From Saccharomycopsis fibuligera x Saccharomycopsis cf. fibuligera (lineage: Eukaryota; Ascomycota; Saccharomycetes; Ascoideales; Saccharomycopsidaceae), in assembly GCA_001936135.1 (NCBI GenBank), contig CP012816.1:933501-997500 (forward strand): a stretch of 64,000 nt of DNA, written 5' to 3'. Shown one piece after another: positions 18,471 to 29,094 of the stretch. Each line of letters starts with the position of its first letter. The stretch's first letter is position 1. The notes below the pieces were generated by a model that was not told the origin of the DNA, did no database searches, and worked only from the letters and a program-made list of their open reading frames with translations. Both the position numbers and the translations under genes were made by a program.

Positions 18471-20142
18471 CAAGTCTAAAAGCTAAACCAAGTTGATATC
18501 TTAATGAAATAATGATTTTTTTTTCTGGAAAACAGCTTTTCACATCTATCAAATATTCTTTGGCAACAATATTGGGCGTGTTCCATTATAATGTTATGTG
18601 CCTATATTTTTTTCATGTTGGGGATCCATTTCTGCATAAACAGCATCTTTGCGCATATTGTAAACATATAACAATTTGGTGTACTGTGGTGATTCGCCAA
18701 AAGCACGGCGCACGACTTTTGACCTAAAAATAGATAACCCTACATGCTTATTATGTGCTATAAATCTATTGACGTCTTGGCAGGAAACAAACTTTGGATG
18801 GACCTATAAAACCGCTAACACCTCCAATTGTATGTATTATAGCATTTCATACCAGGCCAAATAATTGGTTAGCGAAGAACGCTCAGCTATTTTTGAGAGA
18901 CTTTCAATCTACAAGATTTCTTCAACGTTATTTTAACATATCAATGTTGACGATCTGTAAAAAAATTGAATTTAATACAGGAAAAAAAAACATAAGATAT
19001 TCAAGGTACTCTCAATTTTTTTTTTAAAGTTCAACATCATCATGCATCTGCTTACAACCACTTTTTTTGTGGGCCTTATAAATCAATATTATTGATGATT
19101 TGATAACCCACAAATTCATGTTATCTGTTTAGTAACAATATTGACACATAGCTACCCATCAAAGCCGACACCTAATTTAGTTACAGTAAGGGCGTTGCAA
19201 GTCTAGAATACAAATAAAAGCAGAGTGGAGACAGCAATATAGAGTAATCATTTTTCACAAAAGTGCGAATAAAGGTTTTTTATCAACTTCTTTACTACTT
19301 CTATTTTTACTCCCGAAAAGCTAAAACTAAGGTTATAAGTACCTTTAGCCAATAAAAAACTCTCAATGTTCTCTGCTAAGTTAATCAATTGATTCAACCT
19401 GGTTTTCTTACACCAAACATAAATGTAGTCCTCCATCCACTTAAAGAATCCGAACATTTTGTACCACCTCGTTCAATTAAAATTACCACCCTTTTTATTA
19501 GCATACAGCTTCTGTACGTTTTTCTAAACGTTTTTGCATAAAATTCAGCTAAACAAAATAAAAAAAAGAAAGAAAAAAGGCAGGCTGGAGTATGCATTAA
19601 TATGCATCTGCAATAATAACCAGAATTCAAAAATCTCAAGATGTAAGCGAAGCCAAGCGCGCGGTATTCCAGTGTTGCGTGCGTAGAGCAACGTGTGTGA
19701 GCATATCAGAAATCAACTTCGGAAGCATGACAGCGAGACAAACTACGTAATTCAAGGTCCTTTCAACATTGATTTAAGAGAGAGGGTAGCCAAGGAGCCA
19801 AGCTCATGGGGTCTAAAAGATTAAAGCTTTTTATGCTGGTATTCTAAGAATCTCAGCAGCCGGTTGCTTGAAAAATTCCTATATCGCAACGCGCTTGTAG
19901 CAAAATACAATGTGTGTAGGAACTTACTCAAATTTAAATATTATATTTGTACAGTGTTTGTATATTAATGACTGCCTGAAATAGGAATATAGATAAGATT
20001 CATAAAACTGTGAACGAGAGTGAAACAAAAAAATTTAAAGAAGGAGATCTTTATATGTATTTATATAAAACTTCAGAGCAAGCTCATCTGTTTTGAGCTA
20101 CTGCTCTATAATTTAAAAAATTTTTGCACGAAAGCAGTTTCT
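18471..20142. other. Gene-poor AT-rich stretch
   Basis: Between the wall-protein relic and the first ACH1 gene. I see only short reading frames without recognisable domains on either strand. The last 250 bp are the 3' flank of ACH1 copy 1. Confidence 0.45.
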
Positions 20143-21714
20143 CTAGAATTTTACATCCCAGGAGTTCAACTTCATAGTACCGTTCTCGGCAAAGTTGAGA
20201 TGCATCTTGAAAACATCTCTCAAGATGTGTGGCTCATGCAAACTCTTCTTTTTGGTAGAATAGTGAACAGCCCTGTCAAAGTAGTCTTTCAATTGGTCTC
20301 TGTAGTCAGGATGAGCAGCCTTATTGATGAGCTCCAATGCTCTTTCCTTTGGCGACAAACCTCTGAGATCTGCAAGACCCTGTTCAGTCACCAAAATGTC
20401 CAAATCATGTTCGGTTTGGTCAATATGAGAAGCAAATGGGACAATGCAGGAAATACCAGTCTTGTCAACCTTGGATGGTCTAGCAGATGGAGTGTGCATA
20501 ACCGACAACTTAGCGTTTCTCAAGAAGTCGGCGGAACCACCGATACCGTGCAACATTCTGGAACCAGAAACATTGGTAGAGTTAGCATGACCATAAATAT
20601 CGACTTCCACCGGGGTGTTCATGGCAATGACACCAAGTCTTCTGATGATTTCTGGAGAATTAGATACGGTTTGAGCTCTCAAACATAGTTTGTGCTTGTA
20701 CAAGTCCCAATTTTCGAAAAATCTTTCGAAACCTTTTTCAGTTAATCTTATAGAAGTAGCAGTAGCATAATTTAATGTTCCTTTTTCAAAGAAGTCCAAA
20801 AACGAGTCTTGTAACACTTCTGTCCAGACAGTTAAGTGCTCAAAAGACGATTCTGCAAGACCCTCAATGACAGCATTGGCAATGTTACCAATACCTGATT
20901 GCAATGGGTGTAAGTTTGGAGGCAATCTACCTTGTTTCACTTCATTCTCGAAGAACTCAATCAAATGGCCAGCAATTGCTCTGGAAGTTACGTCAGATGG
21001 TGTGTTTGGTGGCACTTTGTCCTTAACTGTGCTCTCAACAATAGCAACAACTCTTTCTGGATCCACTGGGATGGAGTCTCTGCCAGACTTGTCATCGACT
21101 CTAGTATATGGGTATGCAGGTCTATATGGTGGGTTGATTGGCATGTCGATATCATGCAAGCCTTCGAAAGAAGGAGTGACAGTATTCACTTCAATAATGA
21201 TTTTGTCTGATGTGGCAACGAACTCCGGAGAGCCGCCCACTGCCGGTCCGGGGACAATGGAACCGTCTTCCTTGATTGCGGTAGCTTCAATGATAGTGTA
21301 GTCTAAAAGGTCGTTTTCTTTGTCCTTCGTGTAGTACCCGTAGGTCAAGTCTTGCGGAAACATCGACAAGTGCTTGTCAAAGAACTCAGTTCTGCCATCG
21401 TTGATAGCATTGGCAATTGGTTTTCCAACTTGGTGTGGGGCTCTTCTCAAAATCATGTTGTTGTCAGCCCATCTGCTTTCTTCAGGACCGGCAGAAGCGC
21501 CAATGAACAAGTTGAATGCCAACTGGCCTTGCAAGTTGTTTTTCTCAACGTGGTTGGCTAAGGCAGTAGGCACCACTTTAGGAGAACCAACACCAGTGAA
21601 ACCAGACCAGCCGATATATTGGCCATGCTTGAACAATTCCACAGTCTGCTCAGCGGTTCTGAGTTTCTTGAGGTATGGCGCGTATCTGACTCTCTGCTTA
21701 AGAATAGATGACAT
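20143..21714 (-). CDS. ACH1: Acetyl-CoA hydrolase / CoA-transferase, copy 1
   Basis: A 523-residue mitochondrial enzyme of CoA-transferase family I. It hydrolyses acetyl-CoA or, more likely in vivo, moves CoA from succinyl-CoA to acetate, supporting growth on C2 sources. It matches S. cerevisiae Ach1 along its length, starting [17 protein letters not shown]. Landmarks include [12 protein letters not shown] (about 36-47), [15 protein letters not shown], the catalytic-region block [18 protein letters not shown] (about 268-285), the [20 protein letters not shown] stretch and [17 protein letters not shown] near the C-terminus. Copy 2 lies 1.9 kb upstream in the same orientation with only about 15 residue differences. 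The promoter has a TATATAAA at 22017-22024, about 300 bp from the ATG, implying a long leader or a distal start. Identity between copies is patchy, a sign of gene conversion. Confidence 0.95.
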   Translation of the reverse strand: MSSILKQRVRYAPYLKKLRTAEQTVELFKHGQYIGWSGFTGVGSPKVVPTALANHVEKNNLQGQLAFNLFIGASAGPEESRWADNNMILRRAPHQVGKPIANAINDGRTEFFDKHLSMFPQDLTYGYYTKDKENDLLDYTIIEATAIKEDGSIVPGPAVGGSPEFVATSDKIIIEVNTVTPSFEGLHDIDMPINPPYRPAYPYTRVDDKSGRDSIPVDPERVVAIVESTVKDKVPPNTPSDVTSRAIAGHLIEFFENEVKQGRLPPNLHPLQSGIGNIANAVIEGLAESSFEHLTVWTEVLQDSFLDFFEKGTLNYATATSIRLTEKGFERFFENWDLYKHKLCLRAQTVSNSPEIIRRLGVIAMNTPVEVDIYGHANSTNVSGSRMLHGIGGSADFLRNAKLSVMHTPSARPSKVDKTGISCIVPFASHIDQTEHDLDILVTEQGLADLRGLSPKERALELINKAAHPDYRDQLKDYFDRAVHYSTKKKSLHEPHILRDVFKMHLNFAENGTMKLNSWDVKF

Positions 21715-23620
21715 GCTTTTGTATTGATTGATTGACTGGCTGGCTGACCGACTGACAGATGTAATGTTCCGTATTACCTAAGCAATGAGTAACCAAGCGA
21801 TGAAGCAACGCAACGTAAACGGATTTCGGAGTTTCCAAGAAGATGTGAGCGCGGGTGTGAAAAGAATGGAAAAAACGCAGAAAATAGAAAATCGGAGGAA
21901 GCAAAATTGAATAAATACAGACGAACTCTAAGTTTTTGTTGAGCGGTCTGTGGCGGGAAATGCGAGTGCTGGGAAAGCCGAGGATGTCAACAGAGGGGAT
22001 GGAGGCGCCTCTGCGGTTTATATAGGACAGTAAGTGGCTGCCTTCTCTAGCTGTCAAGCTGCCTGGCTGCTTGTAGACTGAACAGTTCATTGTAAACAAA
22101 GCGGACTGCGGGGAAGGAGCAATATTCTGCAGGTGCGTCCGGGGCGCATGAACTCTCACATGACCACATAGAATTTGTAGCTGCAGTCACCTACCTCACT
22201 GCAACTCAGTATATTGGCTGCCCATAGAATATGCGACAGAATAATCAGAGCAGCGGTGTCACGTTCCACGAGGCGGGTTTTTCCCGCTGCTGACGTAGTT
22301 TATAGTAGGCGGGCACCGGACTCCTAAGGAACTTCGCCGATATAGAGAAGCAAGTCTTCGGGAGAACGCAAGGCATGGCGATAAACGTGTTTTGTATGGT
22401 GAAACCAAGTCACAAATGATTGCCAGCCATGGACAGCTGGACGGCCAACCGCCATCTATTCAAAATTCGATTGGATGCTGTACAAAGCAGCAAATGCGCC
22501 AATCAGCTTTCCTGTACGTGGCTAGGTACTGGATGTTTACCTTTCTTGACAGCAGAAAAAGAATGTAACACAATAGTGGCCTCGGGTTAATTTCCCCTCA
22601 TTGCCAACAAGACAGACAAATAAACCAAAAAAAGAAAAATGATTTTTTTTTTTAAAAAACTCAATACTAATGTTTGGTAATATATAATATATATACCCAG
22701 TATTAGTATGCTACTTGTTTACTCTTCATTCCACAAGGGCTAGTCTCCTCTTAAATTTACTGTTTTCATTGAAAGTCAAAAGCAAAAAAAAAAAACAAAA
22801 AAACAAAACAAAACAGGAAGAGCGCTTAGGAAAAATGTCCTCTATTTATGTCTTAGTTTCTTATAACATCTATAATTTTCCTCACTTACATTCCCCACCA
22901 AAGACTTTGTGCTTGTGTTGGAAAAGCCACCCTGTTATTTAGCTGTAACCGGAAAATTGTCTGGTGTTTTGAAAATTCAAACTTTAATAGTAGCAAGCGG
23001 AGATTCGAAAGCAAAAAACCTCAAAGAAATGAGCTATTTGGAAGCTTCGTGGATTGTGTCTATATTTTTGAGCTTGTTCTTGTCAATTTATCATATTCCG
23101 CACTGTTCCAAAACATAACATTTTGCATATTCTATTTCTATGTGATCGCAATATCTATATGCCTGGAAGTCATTGCACTTAGGTTCAGGCATCAAGTATA
23201 AAAATAAAAGTACGCTATGTAAGTTTTTTTTGGGTCTTGCTGACAGCAGAGTGTTCCACAAACATGAAAGTATTACTGTAATTGTCATTGTGCATACCCT
23301 TGCAGCTGCACTGATCTCAGAAACTAAAATGTTTTATACTCCAAAATGTTTTCAAATTTGAGCTACTAACTAAAGATACAAATGACCTTAAACCAAATTT
23401 AACTTTTTCTTTCTATTCTAATATTTTTCTAAGATAAAAAAGGGGGAAATATGGAAGAAAAGGAACGAACAAAACATGCTATGTAAAAAATGGAGCGAAA
23501 CATGAGGGAAAAAAACCGTATAATAATCGTTAAGAGGAATGTGAAAATATGAGCCTTTGGAAGAAATGAATCAAGTATCATTAGTTTAGTTATTTTATTA
23601 TATAATGAATATCAAGCTTT
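21715..23620. other. Intergenic between the two ACH1 genes
   Basis: The right part of this stretch next to copy 1 (21715-22600) is a GC-richer promoter region with TATATAAA (minus strand) at 22017-22024. Around 22661-22713 AATACTAAT and ATTAGTAT flank an AT-rich core and could pair. The remaining AT-rich DNA is 3' flank of copy 2. No gene is visible. The stretch is not similar to the upstream region of copy 2. Confidence 0.5.
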
Positions 23621-25192
23621 CTAAAACTTTTGATCCCAGGAGTCCAACTTCATAGTACCGTTCTCGGCAAAGTTGAGATGCATCTTGAAAACATCTCTCA
23701 AGATGTGTGGCTCATGCAAACTCTTCTTTTTGGTAGAATAGTGAACAGCCCTGTCAAAGTAGTCTTTCAATTGGTCTCTGTAGTCAGGATGAGCAGCCTT
23801 ATTGATGAGCTCCAATGCTCTTTCCTTTGGCGACAAACCTCTGAGATCTGCAAGACCCTGTTCAGTCACCAAAATGTCCAAATCATGTTCGGTTTGGTCA
23901 ATATGAGAAGCAAATGGGACAATGCAGGAAATACCAGTCTTGTCAACCTTGGATGGTCTAGCAGATGGAGTGTGCATAACCGACAACTTAGCGTTTCTCA
24001 AGAAGTCGGCGGAACCACCGATACCGTGCAACATTCTGGAACCAGAAACATTGGTAGAGTTAGCATGACCATAAATATCGACTTCCACTGGGGTGTTCAT
24101 GGCAATGACACCAAGTCTTCTGATGATTTCTGGAGAGTTGGAAACCACTTGAGATCTCAAGCATAGTTTGTGCTTGTACAAGTCCCAATTTTCGAAAAAT
24201 CTTTCGAAACCTTTTTCAGTCAATCTAATAGAGGTAGAGGTAGCGTAGTCCAATGTTCCTTTTTCAAAGAAGTCCAAAAACGAGTCCTGTAACACTTCTG
24301 TCCACACGTTCAAATGTTCAAAAGACGATTCTGCAAGACCCTCAATGACAGCATTGGCAATGTTACCAATACCTGATTGCAATGGGTGTAAGTTTGGAGG
24401 CAATCTACCTTGTTTCACTTCATTCTCGAAGAACTCAATCAAATGGCCAGCAATTGCTCTGGAAGTTGCATCAGATGGCGTGTTTGGTGGCACTTTGTCC
24501 TTAACTGTGCTCTCAACAATAGCAACAACTCTTTCTGGATCCACTGGGATGGAGTCTCTGCCAGACTTGTCATCGACTCTAGTATATGGGTATGCAGGTC
24601 TATATGGTGGGTTGATTGGCATGTCGATATCATGCAAGCCTTCGAAAGAAGGAGTGACAGTGTTCACTTCAATGATCACTTTATCTGAAACAGAGATAAA
24701 TTCTGGGGAACCGCCCACTGATGGACCGGGGACAATGGAACCGTCTTCCTTGATTGCGGTAGCTTCAATGATAGTGTAGTCTAAAAGGTCGTTTTCTTTG
24801 TCCTTCGTGTAGTACCCGTAGGTCAAGTCTTGCGGAAACATCGACAAGTGCTTGTCAAAGAACTCAGTTCTGCCATCGTTGATAGCATTGGCAATTGGTT
24901 TTCCAACTTGGTGTGGGGCTCTTCTCAAAATCATGTTGTTGTCAGCCCATCTGCTTTCTTCAGGACCGGCAGAAGCACCAATGAACAAGTTGAATGCCAA
25001 CTGGCCTTGCAAGTTGTTTTTCTCAACGTGGTTAGCTAAGGCAGTAGGCACCACTTTAGGAGCACCAACACCAGTGAAACCAGACCAGCCAATATACTGG
25101 CCATGCTTGAACAATTCCACAGTCTGCTCAGCGGTTCTGAGTTTCTTGAGGTATGGCGCGTATCTGACTCTCTGCTTAAGAATAGCGGACAT
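23621..25192 (-). CDS. ACH1: Acetyl-CoA hydrolase / CoA-transferase, copy 2
   Basis: The second tandem ACH1, 523 residues from the ATG at 25192 ([17 protein letters not shown]). Reading could be extended five codons upstream but only to a TTG, and the ATG start gives exactly the same length as copy 1. All landmarks of copy 1 are present: [47 protein letters not shown]. The block [20 protein letters not shown] here agrees with S. cerevisiae Ach1 ([20 protein letters not shown]) better than copy 1 does ([20 protein letters not shown]), so copy 2 looks the more conserved. The upstream region is GC-rich and differs from that of copy 1, so the two may be expressed under different conditions. Confidence 0.95.
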   Translation of the reverse strand: MSAILKQRVRYAPYLKKLRTAEQTVELFKHGQYIGWSGFTGVGAPKVVPTALANHVEKNNLQGQLAFNLFIGASAGPEESRWADNNMILRRAPHQVGKPIANAINDGRTEFFDKHLSMFPQDLTYGYYTKDKENDLLDYTIIEATAIKEDGSIVPGPSVGGSPEFISVSDKVIIEVNTVTPSFEGLHDIDMPINPPYRPAYPYTRVDDKSGRDSIPVDPERVVAIVESTVKDKVPPNTPSDATSRAIAGHLIEFFENEVKQGRLPPNLHPLQSGIGNIANAVIEGLAESSFEHLNVWTEVLQDSFLDFFEKGTLDYATSTSIRLTEKGFERFFENWDLYKHKLCLRSQVVSNSPEIIRRLGVIAMNTPVEVDIYGHANSTNVSGSRMLHGIGGSADFLRNAKLSVMHTPSARPSKVDKTGISCIVPFASHIDQTEHDLDILVTEQGLADLRGLSPKERALELINKAAHPDYRDQLKDYFDRAVHYSTKKKSLHEPHILRDVFKMHLNFAENGTMKLDSWDQKF

Positions 25193-26926
25193 GTTGGAAA
25201 ACTTCAAAATGTTTTGAGGTAAATTAGAATGTGGCTGGGGTACGTAATACGTTAGTTAAGCTGCGGTAACCACACAGTGCTGCTAGTAAAGACGGTAGTT
25301 TATGTGGAGGTGGGGCAAAAGACTGCTGAATGAGGGGCAACTGCGGACGCTTGGTTCTCCAGAATCTAAGGAAGAAAATGCAGCAGCGAGAGCGGGCGGG
25401 GAGTGGGGAATCACGGTGTATAAATAAACGCCGTGAAATTGGCGGGCCATTTCTGTCCTGCGCAGATTGTTAGTCAAAAGGCAGTCCCACATTATAGTGT
25501 TTTTCCTCTGTTTTGCTCCTGCTGTTAGTTGCTGTTTCTCGCTGTTTCTCATAGCACCTCAAGGCCAAACGGGTCATTTGGCGCGGCGGCGTCTCCCGCT
25601 CGTGCGAGGATTCGCACACAAGGAGCGCATACGAGCCCTGACCTACCTGCGTTGAAGCAGCACCGAAGTTGCGTTTCGTCAGGGTTTCTAAGGCTGAATA
25701 AGTGCCTATTTTGCAAACGTTTTGGTCTGTCCACAATGTAATAATGCGGTTACAGTGGCAACACCGCACGCCCCATAAAATTTCGGTAAGGTGATGGATG
25801 GCGCTGGGGTGAAACTTTTCAAGTACGGACAAAAAATTTAAAACGAATGGTACAGTACACAGAAAAAATAAGGGCACCAGTAACCCCCAGGTTTTTCTTT
25901 CTGGGAAGATATATCAGTTCAGTACGGGAAATCATTACTGTGGTGTTGCTGTTGCAAAGGGTCCATTTTGGCGATGTTGACCACCGTGGGTTTGGCTGCA
26001 GCACCGTGACCCAGCGTACGCCCGATGACAGCCACTACCCGGGGGCGACCACGGCCACCGCAGAGCCTGTCAAACGACTTTTTGAATCCGCCAGCCTGTC
26101 ATTGCAGCGCCGCTGCCCTTTGGTCAAACAGTGAATGTTACAAAGAGTACTTTGGATTTCCTCAAAACCACCCCTTGCCAACAATCAGCGATGCAAATAG
26201 TTGTTTTATTAGTAGTGCTGGTATTTTTCTTAATATCTTTCACAAAGTCAGCGAGTGCCTCAGGGAGACGTCACTGGATATTCGCGATCAAAACAAATGG
26301 TTTCTGGAGCTGGTCATCCAACATAGGAGCAGAACGGATCGCTAATATGCACGTCCCCATTGGCTGGTTGGGTGCCCCTGTGTGAAATCCAAGCTGGAGC
26401 TGGTAACGGTCTTAAAACACCGCAGCTATTCACCGCGACAACCAAACCTTTTTTTTTTTTTTTGAAGAAAATAAAAGTAAAAAAGCAAAGTTTAAAGAAC
26501 ATGCATGGTTGGATCTATTGTTGTTCTCATTGGATGAACCGTTTCCCATTCAAGGTTCTCTTTTCAGAACATAACATATACGTTTTTTTCCGTAACATTT
26601 GGCACATATTGCAAGCCAACGTTAACATCTAAGTCATAGGGTTTTAAGCTGACCGTTGCAGTGTCGGATATTATTACACTGTTTAAAAACTTGTTTCCAA
26701 AATGGAAACATACTAAGCACACATACACTTTTATTTTACCTATATATAAACCGTAAACTGTCAACAAACAAAAACCAAAAAGAAAAACCTGACTTTACCT
26801 TATTCTTTTCATTCTTTCTCAGACCAAAAGAAAAAAAAAAGAAAAAAAAAAGAAAAAGAAAACATAAACAATAAATAAAAAGGCATTATCGCCTTCTATA
26901 AAAACTCACCTCTTGTGAAGAGAGTA
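25193..26926. other. Upstream region of ACH1 copy 2 and 3' flank of the FIT-family gene
   Basis: 25200-26100 is GC-rich promoter-like DNA (TATAAATA on plus strand at 25421). 26400-26926 is AT-rich with T16 near 26450 and an A-rich stretch 26820-26880. Reading frames in the GC-rich part have no recognisable product. Confidence 0.45.
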
Positions 26927-28579
26927 TTATAGGAATTTTGGAAGCACATACACCAAGACAATTTCGACGTATCCAGCCATTGCGCCTGCTAATAACTCTG
27001 GCAAAGAATGAAAATACATTGTAGTAATCAAAAGCATCCAGCTCCACAATCCTACCAACAAGCTCACCAATACCAATGGATGCAAAATGAGTTTAATCAA
27101 TGAGTGCAATTGTGATTCTTTGGTTTTTGGCACTGTCACAGCTGAAATACTATCACCGGCTTTACTGCCTCTTTTTCTGTAACTTATTTTTTCAATCGCC
27201 AATTGTGCCGTTTGGCTCTTCTTGACCAACTTGTGGAAAAGCACATTATTTTCAAATAAGTCCTTGAGCAACACTGGCACTAAAGGCAAGACTTCAAACA
27301 ACAAAAACAAAGAGGAATGAATAAGCAAAAAGCAATGTCCTGATGGATCGTGACCCCCGGTCCAACGTCCGCCAATCTTACGACACACCATTGAAGAGAT
27401 CTGTGCTTCGTATTTTAAATTATCATTGTCGTTACTATCAGAAAGCACTCCTTCAGGAACCATTGGGCCTGGCATCAAATATGAGCCGGTTTTCTCTTCC
27501 ACTTGCTTCAAGAACTTTTTGAGCAGGGGGTTCTTGGTGATGTATCTGGTTAGCCTATCGCCATCTTGAATGCCTGTGCATTTCCCCCCAGTAGCGATAA
27601 AAATGCGATCCATTAAAGGATGGCCAAAGAACCATTGAGTGAAAAAAACCCACCATGCAGTAGCAGCACCAAATCTGGCAAGTATAAACAAAACCTGTTT
27701 TTCAACACTAAACTTCACTTCCTTCTCGCCAACTTTATCCTTTTCTTTGTCAGCATTTGTAGCCGTAGTAACAGTAGTAGCTGTAGTTATAGCCGTACGG
27801 CCATTGTTAGCACTTAGAATGACATATTTAACAATAACAAAGCCAAGTACCACAGTGGTCCAACCCCATCCTCTTTTCACAAACAACTGGTTGATAAGGT
27901 TGCGCTTTTGTGTGAAGTAATTATCATAAATCATCACGTCACTATCATTCTGATCCAAAAAAGAATCACTATTAGTCAAAAAATACCGATTTAACCAATA
28001 TACTATTTGACCAGTTACTACTATTGCAAAATACAGCACAAGAAGGAATGCTTCCAATACACTAAGATTAAGTTTGTTTTGCAAAAAGCTATTGAAGCTC
28101 AATAGGGCCCCGTAGTGACGCTGGTATATTTCTGAGTTTCTATCACTGTAAGCTCTAGCTGTCTTCTTATCCGTACTAATATTGGCGGTATGATTTGCTG
28201 AGAAAGATAATGTGTCAAAGTTAGCATTTGGTGGAGGAGCGTATGGTGACATTGATGCATTTTGAGGGTTTACTATTGTGGCGATATTCCCGCTGTCAAA
28301 GCTCTCATTATTATTATTTTCTATCGCATCTTTACTGGCACCTAAATTTGTTCCACTCGCCACTGCGGCGGTGTTACCAGAATCAGCCTGATTGCTTTCT
28401 TGTTGATTGCGAAATGGGTTTTTTAATTGTCTCTTAGTGGTTGTTGTTGGATCTACGCCATCACAATTTTTATTGACATTGTCAATTAGCTCAAAATCTT
28501 CTGACTCTAGATCTTGCTGCTCAATTTGGTTGAGCTTTTGTTTGATATCTGCCTCGGTTGGCTTGATAACTGGTGCCAT
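26927..28579 (-). CDS. SCS3: FIT-family ER membrane protein (Scs3/Yft2 type)
   Basis: A 550-residue multi-pass ER protein of the FIT (fat-storage-inducing, PF10261) family, thought to act as an acyl-CoA diphosphatase in lipid droplet and phospholipid homeostasis. The catalytic block CRKIGGRWTGGHDPSGHCFLL, with its two invariant histidines, is near residues 398-418. The second family His occurs in TTMYFHSLPELLAGAMAGY near the C-terminus. About five hydrophobic segments are visible (first near 165-195). The N-terminal ~150 residues are a polar Asn/Ser-rich extension not needed for the fold, making it longer than S. cerevisiae Scs3 (380) or Yft2 (274). Which of the two is the orthologue is uncertain; the symbol is provisional. 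Confidence 0.82.
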   Translation of the reverse strand: MAPVIKPTEADIKQKLNQIEQQDLESEDFELIDNVNKNCDGVDPTTTTKRQLKNPFRNQQESNQADSGNTAAVASGTNLGASKDAIENNNNESFDSGNIATIVNPQNASMSPYAPPPNANFDTLSFSANHTANISTDKKTARAYSDRNSEIYQRHYGALLSFNSFLQNKLNLSVLEAFLLVLYFAIVVTGQIVYWLNRYFLTNSDSFLDQNDSDVMIYDNYFTQKRNLINQLFVKRGWGWTTVVLGFVIVKYVILSANNGRTAITTATTVTTATNADKEKDKVGEKEVKFSVEKQVLFILARFGAATAWWVFFTQWFFGHPLMDRIFIATGGKCTGIQDGDRLTRYITKNPLLKKFLKQVEEKTGSYLMPGPMVPEGVLSDSNDNDNLKYEAQISSMVCRKIGGRWTGGHDPSGHCFLLIHSSLFLLFEVLPLVPVLLKDLFENNVLFHKLVKKSQTAQLAIEKISYRKRGSKAGDSISAVTVPKTKESQLHSLIKLILHPLVLVSLLVGLWSWMLLITTMYFHSLPELLAGAMAGYVEIVLVYVLPKFL

Positions 28580-29094
28580 TTGAGATTAACTTGATTAACT
28601 TGCTATAGTTTAGCAATGCCTTTGATGTCTAAATTTTGAGCAATTGAAGTGCTATTGCTTTCAGGTTTCATGAAATACTGTCCCAAAATAGCTCAACTGT
28701 GATTTTATTGATAAAAGTCCTATTTTGGTAAAATTTGAAAATTTCAGCAGGTGGTGTCAACCAAAAAGCAGATACTCTCATTAAATGAGTTGATGATCAT
28801 GTACGCCATCGTCTCAGTGCGCATCGAAGAATCTCGCAAACAAGCCTCAGTTCGCATTTCACGTGACTACAAAATATGTAATCAATTAATAATAGAGAAA
28901 TCAAGTGTGATGTAAGCTAAAATATATGCTGAAAGAGGGTGCTGATGTCGCAAAGCTAAAATAAAAATATTAATTATTTTAAATAAATAATATTCTATCC
29001 AAATTCGTAACAACCAAAAAAAAATAAAAAAATTTTTTTTTTTTAAAATAAAAACTCTCTAAACAAACAAACATATGAAAAAACCCCGTGAAGC
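28580..29094. other. Intergenic between the FIT-family and SLC33-type genes
   Basis: Promoter of the FIT-family gene and 3' flank of the transporter gene. AT-rich, with A and T runs at 29020-29065. Nothing else seen. Confidence 0.5.

Noticed and set aside
25193-25207. Five-codon extension of ACH1 copy 2
   Set aside because: It would start at TTG, and the ATG at 25192 gives the same length and start as copy 1.
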